Source: Dehalococcoidia bacterium
GTDB lineage: Bacteria > Chloroflexota > Dehalococcoidia > JACPQF01
DNA: 16,428 bases
Direction: 5' to 3'
Assembly: GCA_030650265.1 (NCBI GenBank)
Contig: JAUSEJ010000859.1
Location: 1 to 16,428 of the forward strand
Of the stretch, positions 6,552-14,866 are shown in pieces; within the stretch, counting starts at the first letter, position 1; each line of letters opens with the position of its first letter. A program made the position numbers and the translations under genes. The notes under the pieces are model-generated. The model was not told where the DNA came from. It saw only the letters and a program-made list of their open reading frames with translations, and ran no database searches.

Positions 6552-7872
6552 ATTGCTGCGATCGCAGATAATCGAAATGGTGCGTGGTTACCATTCGGTT
6601 GCTTTCGCGGCGCCGGCGTTCGTGCCGGGAGAAACGCCGGTACCGTACGCCGGTCGAGTATTCGATGACGACGAGCTAGCGCTCCTGGCGGAGGCCTCCC
6701 TTGATTTCTGGCTGACTACGGGGCGTTTTGCCGCTCAATTCGAGCGGGAGTTCGCTCGTTTCTGTGGCGTTCGCCATGCCATACTGACCAATTCAGGCTC
6801 GTCGGCCAATCTGCTTGCTCTCTCCTGCTTGACATCGCCCAAACTTGGCGACCGGCGCTTGAAGCCCGGCGACGAGGTTATTACAGTCGCCGCGGGCTTT
6901 CCGACTACAGTCAATCCGATTATTCAGAACCAGCTTGTGCCAGTGTTCCTGGACGTTACGCTGCCGACCTATAATGTGGATGTAAGCCAACTGGAACTCG
7001 CTCTATCCGATCGGACGCGCGCCGTAATGCTGGCCCACACGCTTGGCAACCCGTTCGATCTGGCTGCGGTTACTGCCTTTACTCGCAAGCATGGCTTGTG
7101 GCTCATTGAGGATTGCTGCGACGCCCTCGGCGCCACTTTTCATGGCCAAAAGGTTGGGACCTTTGGCGATCTGGCTACAACCAGCTTCTATCCGGCGCAC
7201 CACATCACAATGGGGGAAGGCGGCGCCGTACTGACCGATGACCCGGCGCTGAAAGTTCTGGTCGAGTCTTTTCGTGACTGGGGGCGGGACTGTTGGTGTG
7301 ATCCAGGCCAGGACGACACCTGTGGCAAGCGCTTCGATTGGCAATTGGGCGAGCTACCCCGCGGCTATGACCACAAGTATACTTACTCGCATATTGGCTA
7401 CAATCTCAAGTTAACCGATATGCAGGCGGCAATCGGCGTGGCTCAATTGAAGAAACTCCCTGGCTTTATCGAAACGAGGAATCGGAACTTTACGCTACTT
7501 AACGCACGGCTCGAGCGCTACCAGGAGTTTTTCATTCTGCCCGAGCCAACGCCTGGAGCGCAGCCTAGCTGGTTTGGTTATCCCATAACTGTACGTGAGG
7601 GTGGGTCGTTCGGGCGCGACGACGTGGTGCAGTTTCTGGAGTCGCGGAAGATCGGAACCCGCCTGCTCTTCGGGGGCAATCTGCTCCGCCAGCCGGCCTA
7701 TGCAGGTATTAGTCGTCGTGTGGTAGGCAATCTGGAAAATGCAGACCGGATAATGAGAGATACCTTTTGGGTTGGCGTATCTCCCCGTATAACGTCGGAA
7801 ATGATGGGCTACGTTCTGGAGTCGTTTGACGCCTTTGCTACCGAGTCAATGTCAAGAAGGGGTCGCATATGA
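6535..7872 (+). CDS. rfbH: CDP-4-keto-6-deoxy-D-glucose 3-dehydrase (E1, RfbH/AscC-like)
   Basis: A PMP/iron-sulfur enzyme of the DegT/DnrJ/EryC1 fold, 445 residues, that removes the C3 hydroxyl of CDP-4-keto-6-deoxyglucose. Two hallmarks separate it from ordinary aminotransferases. The PLP-binding Lys is replaced by His in [14 protein letters not shown] (H222), and four cysteines follow the exact C-x57-C-x-C-x7-C spacing of E1 (C195, C253, C255, C263), the [2Fe-2S] ligands. [10 protein letters not shown] and EDCCDALGA are further family motifs. E1 normally needs an E3 flavin/iron-sulfur reductase, which is not in this window. ATG 6535 is chosen over TTG 6529 because AAGGAG (6519-6524) lies ten bases before the ATG and only four before the TTG. 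The stop overlaps the rfbF start as ATGA. Confidence 0.93.
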   Translation: MSQESELLRSQIIEMVRGYHSVAFAAPAFVPGETPVPYAGRVFDDDELALLAEASLDFWLTTGRFAAQFEREFARFCGVRHAILTNSGSSANLLALSCLTSPKLGDRRLKPGDEVITVAAGFPTTVNPIIQNQLVPVFLDVTLPTYNVDVSQLELALSDRTRAVMLAHTLGNPFDLAAVTAFTRKHGLWLIEDCCDALGATFHGQKVGTFGDLATTSFYPAHHITMGEGGAVLTDDPALKVLVESFRDWGRDCWCDPGQDDTCGKRFDWQLGELPRGYDHKYTYSHIGYNLKLTDMQAAIGVAQLKKLPGFIETRNRNFTLLNARLERYQEFFILPEPTPGAQPSWFGYPITVREGGSFGRDDVVQFLESRKIGTRLLFGGNLLRQPAYAGISRRVVGNLENADRIMRDTFWVGVSPRITSEMMGYVLESFDAFATESMSRRGRI

Positions 7873-8702
7873 CAGATGACATCCCCGTCGTCATTCTTTG
7901 TGGTGGAATGGGTACTCGGCTGCGAGAGGAGACCGAGTTTCGGCCCAAGCCGATGTTGGAGATTGGTGGTCGCCCGATGCTCTGGCACATAATGAAGATC
8001 TACGCTCATTATGGCTTCAAAGACTTTATTTTGTGTCTTGGCTACAAAGGGGATATCATCCGCGAGTTTTTTCTTAATTATCGAGCGATGAACAATGACT
8101 TCGTGGTCGAACCCGGGCTAGAAAAGGTGACGATTCTGGGGAACGATTGTCAGGAATTAGACTGGCGGGTGACTCTCGCGGAAACGGGCGCTGTCAACAT
8201 GACGGGATCGCGGCTCAAGCAGGTGCAGAAATACGTTGGCAATCGCACCTTTATGCTGACCTACGGAGATGGGGTGGGCGATATCGATATTCGAGCCTTG
8301 TTAGATTTTCATCGCCACCACAGTCGCATCGGTACAGTCACAGGCGTGACTCCCGGGACGGCAAGATTCGGTGAGATTGTGGGCGATAGAGGCGTAGTAG
8401 TGTCCTTTGCCGAGAAGCCACCCATTAGCGCAATCGTTAACGGTGGATTCTTCGTATTCGAGCCGGACTTCTTCAACTACATACCGGTTGAGCCGGACTG
8501 CATTTTGGAGCGTGACCCTCTCGAGCGCCTTGCGGCCGACAGAGAACTTATGGTATATCAACATGGCGGGTTCTGGCAGTGCATGGATACACCAAGAGAC
8601 ATGGATGCGCTGAACCAGTTGTGGAACCAGAGGAAAGCCTCTTGGGCTTTCTGGCAAGCCGAACGGAATGGCCTTGAGATTGATGGAGGGAATAACCGAT
8701 GA
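7869..8702 (+). CDS. rfbF: Glucose-1-phosphate cytidylyltransferase
   Basis: This enzyme makes CDP-glucose from CTP and glucose 1-phosphate, the entry step of the CDP-dideoxyhexose route. It has 277 residues, close to the usual length of about 257. The N-terminal nucleotidyltransferase signature is [17 protein letters not shown] followed by [18 protein letters not shown]. The metal-binding aspartates lie in [11 protein letters not shown], and [11 protein letters not shown] and [15 protein letters not shown] are typical of this group. The ATG start overlaps the rfbH stop by four bases, and its own TGA overlaps the next start in the same way. The order rfbG-rfbH-rfbF differs from the F-G-H order of Salmonella but keeps the module intact. 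Confidence 0.93.
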   Translation: MTDDIPVVILCGGMGTRLREETEFRPKPMLEIGGRPMLWHIMKIYAHYGFKDFILCLGYKGDIIREFFLNYRAMNNDFVVEPGLEKVTILGNDCQELDWRVTLAETGAVNMTGSRLKQVQKYVGNRTFMLTYGDGVGDIDIRALLDFHRHHSRIGTVTGVTPGTARFGEIVGDRGVVVSFAEKPPISAIVNGGFFVFEPDFFNYIPVEPDCILERDPLERLAADRELMVYQHGGFWQCMDTPRDMDALNQLWNQRKASWAFWQAERNGLEIDGGNNR

Positions 8703-10204
8703 TAGGCGATGATGGCAGACCTCTTTTCGTTTATGAGATGGCCAACAACCACATGGGCAGCCTGGAGCATGGGCTGAGAGTCATAAGAGAACTCCATGAG
8801 GTTAGCAGGGATTTTGAATTCAGCTTTGCCTTCAAACTGCAGTACCGCGAGTTGGAAACCTTCATCCATCCTGACTACAGAACCCGGGCTGAGTTCAAGC
8901 ATATCAAGCGCTTCACGGAGACGGCTATCGACGAGCAAATGAAGCTGGCGCTACTCGATGAGATGAGGAAACTGGGATTTGTGACGATGTGCACGCCATT
9001 TGACGAGCCGTCGGTTGATCTCATTGAGAAGCATGGCTATGACATTATCAAGATCGGCAGTTGTTCCTTCACTGATTGGCCGCTTCTGGAGCGCGTTGCC
9101 CAAAGTGATAAGCCCATCATTGCCTCGACAGCCGGCGCCACCCTGGAAGATATCGATAGCGTTGTCAGTTTCCTCGATCATCGCGGCAAATCCTTTGCGA
9201 TCATGCATTGCTCGGGCGAGTATCCTACCATCGAATCGCATCTCCAACTGAATCAGATCGATATTCTCCGGCAACGGTATCCTCAGGTGAGGATTGGCTA
9301 CTCCACCCACGAGGACCCGGACAATTTCGACGCAGTGAAGATGGCCGTAGCCAAAGGCGCTACCATCTTCGAGAAACACATTGGCGTGCCGACGGAGCAA
9401 GTCAAGTTAAATGGCTACTCGGCCAATCCACAGCAAGTCAAACGATGGTTGGAATCGGCCAGCCGGGCATTCGCAGCCTGTGGTGCCACCGGAAAGCGTC
9501 CGGCCGCCAGTGAGGAAGAGATCACCAGCCTGGGTTCGCTGCGCCGGGGAGTCTATGCCAAACGACCGATCGACAGGGGTCAGAGAGTAAGACTGGCCGA
9601 TGTTTTCCTCGCCATGCCGGCTTTGGATGACCAGATAACCGCCAACGACATGTCGAAGTACACGGAGTTCTATACTGAGGCTAACATCGGTGTGAATGAG
9701 CCGGTGCTGTCGTCGAATACGACGAGACGAGAGACACGAGAAAAAATCTATGGCATTGTCCAGCAGGTAAGAATACTGCTGCGGCAGAGTGGTGTCGTGG
9801 TGCCACCCCGGGTCGATCTGGAGATATCTCATCATTACGGTATCGATCGTTTCCACGAGTACGGCCTCACCATGTGCACCATCGTGAACCGCGAGTACTG
9901 CAAGAAGCTAATCATAGTTCTGCCCGGCCAGAAACATCCGGAGCAGTACCACAGGGTGAAAGAGGAAACCTTCCACGTTCTCTACGGAGACGTGTGGCTC
10001 AACCTGAACGGCAGCATGAGTCAATGCAGGGCCGGTGAGGTCGTTACCGTGGAGCAGGGCGTGACGCACAGTTTTGGCACGGAGGGCGGCGCGATCATCG
10101 AGGAAATCTCCTCGACCCATCGAGCCGACGACTCGTTCTACCTGGATCCGGCTATTGCCAAGAACAGCGACCGGAAGACCCTGCTAACTTATTGGCTCGG
10201 CTAG
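8699..10204 (+). CDS. NeuB-family nonulosonate synthase with SAF and C-terminal cupin domains
   Basis: A 501-residue fusion protein, much longer than the roughly 350 of plain NeuB. Residues 1-250 form the TIM barrel that condenses PEP with an aldose. They include YEMANNHMG (E13, N17, H18), a Lys after SFAF (K46), IIKIGSCSF, ASTAGAT, MHCSGEYPT, GYSTHE (S202, H204) and FEKHIG (E225, H227). A SAF/antifreeze-like domain spans about 280-335 (LRRGVYAKRPIDRGQRV). Residues about 380-490 read as a cupin, with metal-type ligands H413, H418 and E422 or E423, and H457 in THSF. The cupin may isomerise or bind a sugar. NeuB products are sialic, legionaminic or pseudaminic acids; the substrate here is unknown. 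The start is ATGA-coupled to rfbF, with GGAGGG (8685-8690) eight bases upstream. Confidence 0.85.
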   Translation: MIGDDGRPLFVYEMANNHMGSLEHGLRVIRELHEVSRDFEFSFAFKLQYRELETFIHPDYRTRAEFKHIKRFTETAIDEQMKLALLDEMRKLGFVTMCTPFDEPSVDLIEKHGYDIIKIGSCSFTDWPLLERVAQSDKPIIASTAGATLEDIDSVVSFLDHRGKSFAIMHCSGEYPTIESHLQLNQIDILRQRYPQVRIGYSTHEDPDNFDAVKMAVAKGATIFEKHIGVPTEQVKLNGYSANPQQVKRWLESASRAFAACGATGKRPAASEEEITSLGSLRRGVYAKRPIDRGQRVRLADVFLAMPALDDQITANDMSKYTEFYTEANIGVNEPVLSSNTTRRETREKIYGIVQQVRILLRQSGVVVPPRVDLEISHHYGIDRFHEYGLTMCTIVNREYCKKLIIVLPGQKHPEQYHRVKEETFHVLYGDVWLNLNGSMSQCRAGEVVTVEQGVTHSFGTEGGAIIEEISSTHRADDSFYLDPAIAKNSDRKTLLTYWLG

Positions 10205-10222
10205 GCAATTCGGAGACACCAT

Positions 10223-10807
10223 TTGAGGACCATTGTCTGGGATGTGGACGACGTTCTAAACGACCTAATGCGGGATTGGTTCGAGAATAGGTGGCTAGGG
10301 TTACATCCTAACTGCAGCCTGCGCTACGAGGACATCGTCGAGAACCCTCCTCATCGGTTGCTGGGAGTTAGTGTCGACGAGTATCTCTCCTCTCTCGATA
10401 GTTTTCGATTGTCTGGCGCCTGGCTCCAGTTGACCCCGGTCGCTGAGGTGTTGGCGTGGTTTCGAGAGTACGGCAGTCGCTTTCGTCATGTAGCCCTGAC
10501 GGCGACGCCTTTGAGTTGCGCAAACATCTCGGCGGCCTGGGTAACGCAACATTTCGGGATGTGGATTCGCAGTTTCAATTTTGTGCCGTCGTCCCGGCCG
10601 GGGCAGAACGTTTTGACGTATGACCAGAACAAAGCGGAATTCCTACGCTGGTGGGGTCGGGCCGATGTTCTGGTGGACGACAGCCCGGCCAACGTAAACG
10701 CCGCGCGGGATATGGACATTCAGGCGATACTGGCGCCACGACCGTGGAACGACGGCAAGGGAACCATAGCCGAGGCCCTTCGAGGCCTGGCTGAGACAAC
10801 AGACTGA
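10223..10807 (+). CDS. HAD-superfamily hydrolase, 5'-nucleotidase-like
   Basis: A 194-residue protein with all four HAD motifs: DVDDV (nucleophile D7, acid D9) at the N-terminus, TATP (T93) as motif II, a Lys in DQNKAEFL (K137) as motif III, and LVDDSP (D152, D153) as motif IV. The insert between motifs I and II is helical, so this is a C1-capped type resembling 5'(3')-deoxyribonucleotidases. In this position, 18 bases after the NeuB-cupin gene, a sugar phosphatase acting on a nonulosonate 9-phosphate or a similar intermediate is plausible, but that is inference. The start must be TTG at 10223, preceded by GGAG (10212-10215) with seven bases between. The next ATG falls after the nucleophile motif and would destroy the active site. 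Confidence 0.75.
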   Translation: MRTIVWDVDDVLNDLMRDWFENRWLGLHPNCSLRYEDIVENPPHRLLGVSVDEYLSSLDSFRLSGAWLQLTPVAEVLAWFREYGSRFRHVALTATPLSCANISAAWVTQHFGMWIRSFNFVPSSRPGQNVLTYDQNKAEFLRWWGRADVLVDDSPANVNAARDMDIQAILAPRPWNDGKGTIAEALRGLAETTD

Positions 10808-10880
10808 AGTCGTGACTGTCTCCCATATTTCCTAGAATCAAGCGAGGATGCAATTTACCGATAGAACTAGGGATCGCTAG
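10808..10880. other. 73-base gap before the ThDP enzyme gene
   Basis: It contains AGGGA (10869-10873) seven bases before the next start. I found no terminator hairpin and no promoter with acceptable spacing; a TAGAAT-like hexamer near 10832-10838 has no partner at 16-18 bases. Confidence 0.3.
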
Positions 10881-12704
10881 ATGAGTATTCACACGAAAAT
10901 TAAGCTCTCGGACTACGTATTCCGCTTCGTCGCCGATCTTGGGGTAAAGCATGTCTTTACCTTGGTGGGCGGTGGCAGCATGCATCTGGTCGATTCACTG
11001 GGCAAGTGTAGCGACATCGAATATGTTTGCAATCTCCATGAGCAGGCCAGCGCCATTGCGGCTGAAGCTTACGGGCAGTATACCAACAATCTTGGCGTCG
11101 CTCTAGTGACCACCGGTCCCGGGGGAACCAACACCGTTACCGGCGTCGCCGGCGCCTACCTCGAGTCGACGCCCTGCCTATTTATCTCCGGGCAGGTCAA
11201 GCGTTCGGACTTGATCGGCGATCGGGGTGTCCGGCAAATGGGTTCGCAGGAGATTGACATAATATCCATCGTAAAGTCGATAACCAAATACGCGGTGACT
11301 GTTATTGACCCGACCACAATCAGGTACCATCTGGAAAAAGCGGTTCACATTGCCAAGAGTGGTCGGCCAGGCCCCGTATGGATCGATATCCCCCTCGACG
11401 TCCAGGCCGCCACGATCGATCAGGCAGAGCTTAAGGGATTCGATTCCCGGGAGACCGAAGAGCATGGCGACCATAGCGAGCTCGAACGGCAAGTTTCAGA
11501 GGCCATCAGGCTCCTCAATGAGGCCGAACGTCCTGTATTTCTCGCTGGCGCCGGAATCAGATTGGCGAAGGCCGAGGCTGCTTTTCGGAGGCTGGTTGAG
11601 GCGCTTGGCATTCCCGTATTAACTACCTGGAAGGCTATCGATTTCTTGCCGGAATCTCACCCACTCTTCGCCGGCCGCCCCGGGGCAGTTGCCTCCCGGG
11701 GTGCCAACTTTTGTCAGCAGAACGCCGATTGGCTAGCCACGATTGGGGCCCGACTCGATTTCGGCCAGACCGGATACAATCACGCCAATTTCGCCCGGGC
11801 CGCCAGAAAAGTCATGGTCGACGTCGACCCGGCCGAGATCAGGAAGATGGAGATGCCTATCGACGTGCCCGTCTGTGCCGACGCGGGTGTTTTTATCGAG
11901 GAGTTTCTTCGTCAGATGGACAAAGTCAAGCCGCGAGATCGATTGGCATGGCTAGCCCGTTGCGCCGAGTGGAAGCGAAGATATCCTGTTATCCTCCCGG
12001 AGTATTGGGAGCAGCGATCACCGGTCAATCCTTACGTGTTGATTGATGTTCTGTCTGACGAGCTTACAGGCGACGACGTCATCGTACCAGGCAGCTCCGG
12101 CCAAACGGGCAGCGAGATATTCATGCAATCTTTTCGGGTAAAGGCAGGCCAGCGCATATTCAATACCTCGGCCTTGGGTTCCATGGGATTCGGTCTGCCG
12201 GCAAGCATTGGCGCCTGTCTTGCCAGCGGGAGAAAGCGAACGATCTGCGTCAACGGCGATGGAGGATTCCATCTTAACATTCAAGAGTTGGAGACGATCA
12301 AGCGATTGAATCTCCCGATCAAATTATTTGTGCTCAACAACGGGGGTTACGTCTCGATCAGGTTCACCCAGCGGAACTATTTCGGTGGGAACTACGTGGG
12401 GAGCGGCGAGAGCAGTGGCTTGACCTTGCCCGATATCGTAAAGATAGCTACAGCCTATGGATTGGCGACCGCCCGCATTGACTCTCACAACGAGATACGA
12501 CAGCAGGTCAGGGAGGTTCTCGAAACGCCGGGTCCGGTCATCTGCGAGGTAATCGCCATGGACGACCTGCCGACCGCCCCGCGGATGTCCTCGGCGGCAG
12601 GAGCCGATGGCTCCATGGTCTCCAAGCCCCTCGAGGATCTCTGGCCGTTTCTGGGTCGTGAAGAATTTCGGGCCAACATGATAATTTCTTCTTTGGAAGA
12701 GTGA
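10881..12704 (+). CDS. Thiamine-diphosphate enzyme, acetolactate-synthase-like (YerE-like candidate)
   Basis: A 607-residue ThDP-dependent enzyme. The N-terminal Pyr domain (about 1-170) has the LVGGGSMHLVDSLG segment, the catalytic Glu in NLHEQ (E54) and TTGPGGTNTVTG. A central domain (about 200-340, LAGAGIRLAKAEA) could bind FAD or be degenerate. The C-terminal PP domain has NTSALGSMGFGLPASIG and the metal/ThDP motif starting at GDGG (D460) and ending at N486-N487. True IlvB makes acetolactate, but this gene has no IlvN neighbour and lies in a sugar cluster. The family includes YerE, which transfers a two-carbon unit from pyruvate onto CDP-3,6-dideoxy-4-keto-hexose. RfbF, RfbG and RfbH upstream would make exactly that acceptor. 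The specific assignment remains an inference. ATG 10881 follows AGGGA. Confidence 0.8.
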   Translation: MSIHTKIKLSDYVFRFVADLGVKHVFTLVGGGSMHLVDSLGKCSDIEYVCNLHEQASAIAAEAYGQYTNNLGVALVTTGPGGTNTVTGVAGAYLESTPCLFISGQVKRSDLIGDRGVRQMGSQEIDIISIVKSITKYAVTVIDPTTIRYHLEKAVHIAKSGRPGPVWIDIPLDVQAATIDQAELKGFDSRETEEHGDHSELERQVSEAIRLLNEAERPVFLAGAGIRLAKAEAAFRRLVEALGIPVLTTWKAIDFLPESHPLFAGRPGAVASRGANFCQQNADWLATIGARLDFGQTGYNHANFARAARKVMVDVDPAEIRKMEMPIDVPVCADAGVFIEEFLRQMDKVKPRDRLAWLARCAEWKRRYPVILPEYWEQRSPVNPYVLIDVLSDELTGDDVIVPGSSGQTGSEIFMQSFRVKAGQRIFNTSALGSMGFGLPASIGACLASGRKRTICVNGDGGFHLNIQELETIKRLNLPIKLFVLNNGGYVSIRFTQRNYFGGNYVGSGESSGLTLPDIVKIATAYGLATARIDSHNEIRQQVREVLETPGPVICEVIAMDDLPTAPRMSSAAGADGSMVSKPLEDLWPFLGREEFRANMIISSLEE

Positions 12705-12721
12705 GGCGAGACTGTATCCAG

Positions 12722-13609
12722 ATGAAGGTTCTCATTACCGGCGGTGGTGGTTTCATCGGTCGAAACTTGAAGGAACAACTCGGAAGCGGGTTCCAGGTTG
12801 AGGCACCCTCACATCTCGAGCTTGACCTTCTGGACGAAGACGCTGTTCAGAGTTATCTATCTGTCGGCTGCTTTGATGCCGTGATGCACACTGCCACCGA
12901 GAACGCAACTCGAAACGCCAAGCGCGACGTGACCAAAGTTTTGCACAATAACTGCCGGATGTTCTTCAACCTGGCCCGTTGCTGCGACAAATTCGGGAAG
13001 ATGATCTATTTCGGTTCCGGCGCTGAGTACGACGCGCGCTATTATAGGGCGAAGATGGACGAGAACTACTTCGACTCCCACATTCCGGTTGACGACTACG
13101 GGTTTTCAAAGTACATTATGGCCAAGCATATTGACAATTGTCAGAACATCTTTGACTTGCGCCTGTTTGGGGTCTTTGGTAAATACGAGGATTGGCAGAT
13201 CCGGTTCATCTCCAACGCCTGCTGCAAAGCCGTGTGGGACTTACCGATAACCATAAGGCAAAACGTCGTCTTCGATTATCTCTGGGTTGACGATCTGGTG
13301 AACATCACGAAGTGGTTTATTTGCAGCGAACCCAAGCATAGGCACTACAATGTTTGTGCCGGACGGACCTATGACCTGCGGACGCTGGCGGAGAAGGTGC
13401 TCGCCGTTTCGGGTAAGAATCTGGACGTCGTGATCGCCCGGGCAGGACTCGGCAAGGAGTACAGCGGCGATAACTCCCTCCTTCTAGCGGAGATGGGCGA
13501 ATATCCTTTTCGGGATATGGATTCCTGCATTCGAGATCTGTATGGCTGGTATGCCAACAAGAAGCAGGAAATCGATCCGCTTGAACTGCTAGCTGAGCAC
13601 TACCGGTAA
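12722..13609 (+). CDS. NAD(P)-dependent SDR reductase/epimerase acting on a nucleotide sugar
   Basis: An extended SDR protein of 295 residues beginning MKVLITGGGGFIGRN, a classical nucleotide-binding loop. The active site is YFGSGAEYD (S99) and DDYGFSKYIMAK (Y126, K130), close to GDP-fucose synthase-type and 4-ketosugar reductase/epimerases. DYLWVDDLV and YNVCAG follow in the expected order. In the yersiniose pathway a reductase (YerF) acts just after the ThDP enzyme; this gene has the matching place, but the substrate is not shown by sequence. A GTG at 12701 overlaps the previous stop and would add seven residues before the Rossmann fold. ATG 12722 is favoured on fold grounds, although its ribosome binding site (GAGG at 12703-12706) is too far for comfort, so the start is uncertain. 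Confidence 0.75.
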   Translation: MKVLITGGGGFIGRNLKEQLGSGFQVEAPSHLELDLLDEDAVQSYLSVGCFDAVMHTATENATRNAKRDVTKVLHNNCRMFFNLARCCDKFGKMIYFGSGAEYDARYYRAKMDENYFDSHIPVDDYGFSKYIMAKHIDNCQNIFDLRLFGVFGKYEDWQIRFISNACCKAVWDLPITIRQNVVFDYLWVDDLVNITKWFICSEPKHRHYNVCAGRTYDLRTLAEKVLAVSGKNLDVVIARAGLGKEYSGDNSLLLAEMGEYPFRDMDSCIRDLYGWYANKKQEIDPLELLAEHYR

Positions 13610-13634
13610 TTTGTAGCTGATTGAGGATTGAATC

Positions 13635-14816
13635 ATGAATAGGCGGATAAACAGTAATAGCCATTCGGCCGAAGATGCACTCGAGGACTTATTGAGCGAG
13701 CCTATAGACGCGGCATCAAAACGCCGCGGCGAGCTTTTTTCGGAGCTGATAGGCGAACGACCTGTCGTCCTGTTTGGGGCCGGGGGGTTGGGAAAGAAGA
13801 TACTGAAGGGATTGCGCGAGAAGGGGATCGAGCCTATCAACTTTGCTGACAATGACGTCTCCAAGCATTGGGAAGTCATAGATGGGTTGACCGTATTGCC
13901 TCCCAAAGAGGCAGCAAGGAGGTTCTCGAATATCGCTGCCTTTGTCGTCACGGTCTGGTCGCCTCACCACCGCTATCTGGATACTAGGCAGCAGTTGTGG
14001 GACCTTGGATGCAAGAGTGTCGCTCCTTTTCAAGTGTTACTCTGGAGATTCTCTGATGTGATGTTGCCCTATTACCAGTTTGGTTTGCCCGAGACGATCT
14101 TGGCCAAGAGGAGTAGGGTGATGGAAGCCTACCGTCTTATGCATGACGAGAAATCGCGGGCACAATACGTCGCTCATGTCCGGTGGAGGTTGTGGTTAGA
14201 TTTCGAGGGTCTTCCATGCCCCTCGGAAGAGGATCAATACTTCCCCGCGGACATCATTTCCTTGCATGATGACGAGGTATTTGTGGATGCGGGAGCATTC
14301 TGTGGAGACACAATCAGGGATTTCATCAACCGAGCTAAAGCGGGATTTGGGAGGATTGTGGCCTACGAGCCGGACCCTTCGAACTTCTACAAATTGACGG
14401 AGTACATCTCGTCATTGCCGATTGAGATAAGACGTAAGATATCCGCGCACAACTTAGCCGTGGGAGATTCTAATAGGAAGGTCAGCTTCTTGGCTACAGG
14501 CACTTCAGCTGCTATGATGCAAGACGATGGTAGTGTGGAGGTGGACTGCATTCGTATGGATGAGGTTCTGAATGGGGTCCAGCCGAGCTATATCAAGTTT
14601 GACATCGAAGGCGCCGAGTCAGAAGCCCTGGTTGGGGTTCAGGCTTTGATCGAGTCGACGATGCCGAAACTCGCGGTAAGCGTGTATCACAAACCAGATG
14701 ATCTGTGGGAATTGCCCCTTTTCGTTCATTCACTAGGACGCGCCTATTGCTTTCACTTGCGCACGCACGAGGAGGATGGGCGCGATGTAGTGGCCTATGC
14801 CGTGCTGCGGGCTTAG
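13635..14816 (+). CDS. FkbM-family methyltransferase with N-terminal Rossmann-like domain
   Basis: A 393-residue two-domain protein. Residues 42-110 contain VVLFGAGGLGKKILKGL (G48-x-G50-G51-x-G53) and FADNDVSK, a nucleotide-binding-like fold as in PglD-type or CoA-binding domains. The C-terminal part (about 205-390) is an FkbM SAM-dependent methyltransferase: VDAGAFCGDT (D218) is motif I, AYEPDPSNFYKL follows, and IKFDIEGAESEAL (D323, E325) is the conserved FkbM block. It probably O-methylates a sugar of the surface glycan or a lipid-linked intermediate in the cytosol. The ATG start has GAGGA (13623-13627) seven bases upstream. It lies 25 bases after the SDR gene, consistent with the same transcript. 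The N-terminal domain could bind the sugar donor or be a second enzymatic site. Confidence 0.82.
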   Translation: MNRRINSNSHSAEDALEDLLSEPIDAASKRRGELFSELIGERPVVLFGAGGLGKKILKGLREKGIEPINFADNDVSKHWEVIDGLTVLPPKEAARRFSNIAAFVVTVWSPHHRYLDTRQQLWDLGCKSVAPFQVLLWRFSDVMLPYYQFGLPETILAKRSRVMEAYRLMHDEKSRAQYVAHVRWRLWLDFEGLPCPSEEDQYFPADIISLHDDEVFVDAGAFCGDTIRDFINRAKAGFGRIVAYEPDPSNFYKLTEYISSLPIEIRRKISAHNLAVGDSNRKVSFLATGTSAAMMQDDGSVEVDCIRMDEVLNGVQPSYIKFDIEGAESEALVGVQALIESTMPKLAVSVYHKPDDLWELPLFVHSLGRAYCFHLRTHEEDGRDVVAYAVLRA

Positions 14817-14866
14817 GGAATCAGTTTTTTAGGGGAATGCGACAATGATTAATGGGAGGTTGCACA

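Noticed and set aside
6535..7872. Ordinary sugar aminotransferase of the DegT family
   Set aside because: The PLP lysine is replaced by His222, and the four iron-sulfur cysteines have the exact E1 spacing, so it is a 3-dehydrase.
8951..9856. Two 149-codon minus-strand frames inside the NeuB-cupin gene
   Set aside because: They are antisense shadows without domain motifs or translation signals.
10881..12704. Housekeeping acetolactate synthase large subunit (ilvB)
   Set aside because: No ilvN or ilvC neighbour is present, and the gene lies between sugar-modifying genes; a YerE-like or related carboligase fits better, although the reaction is unproven.
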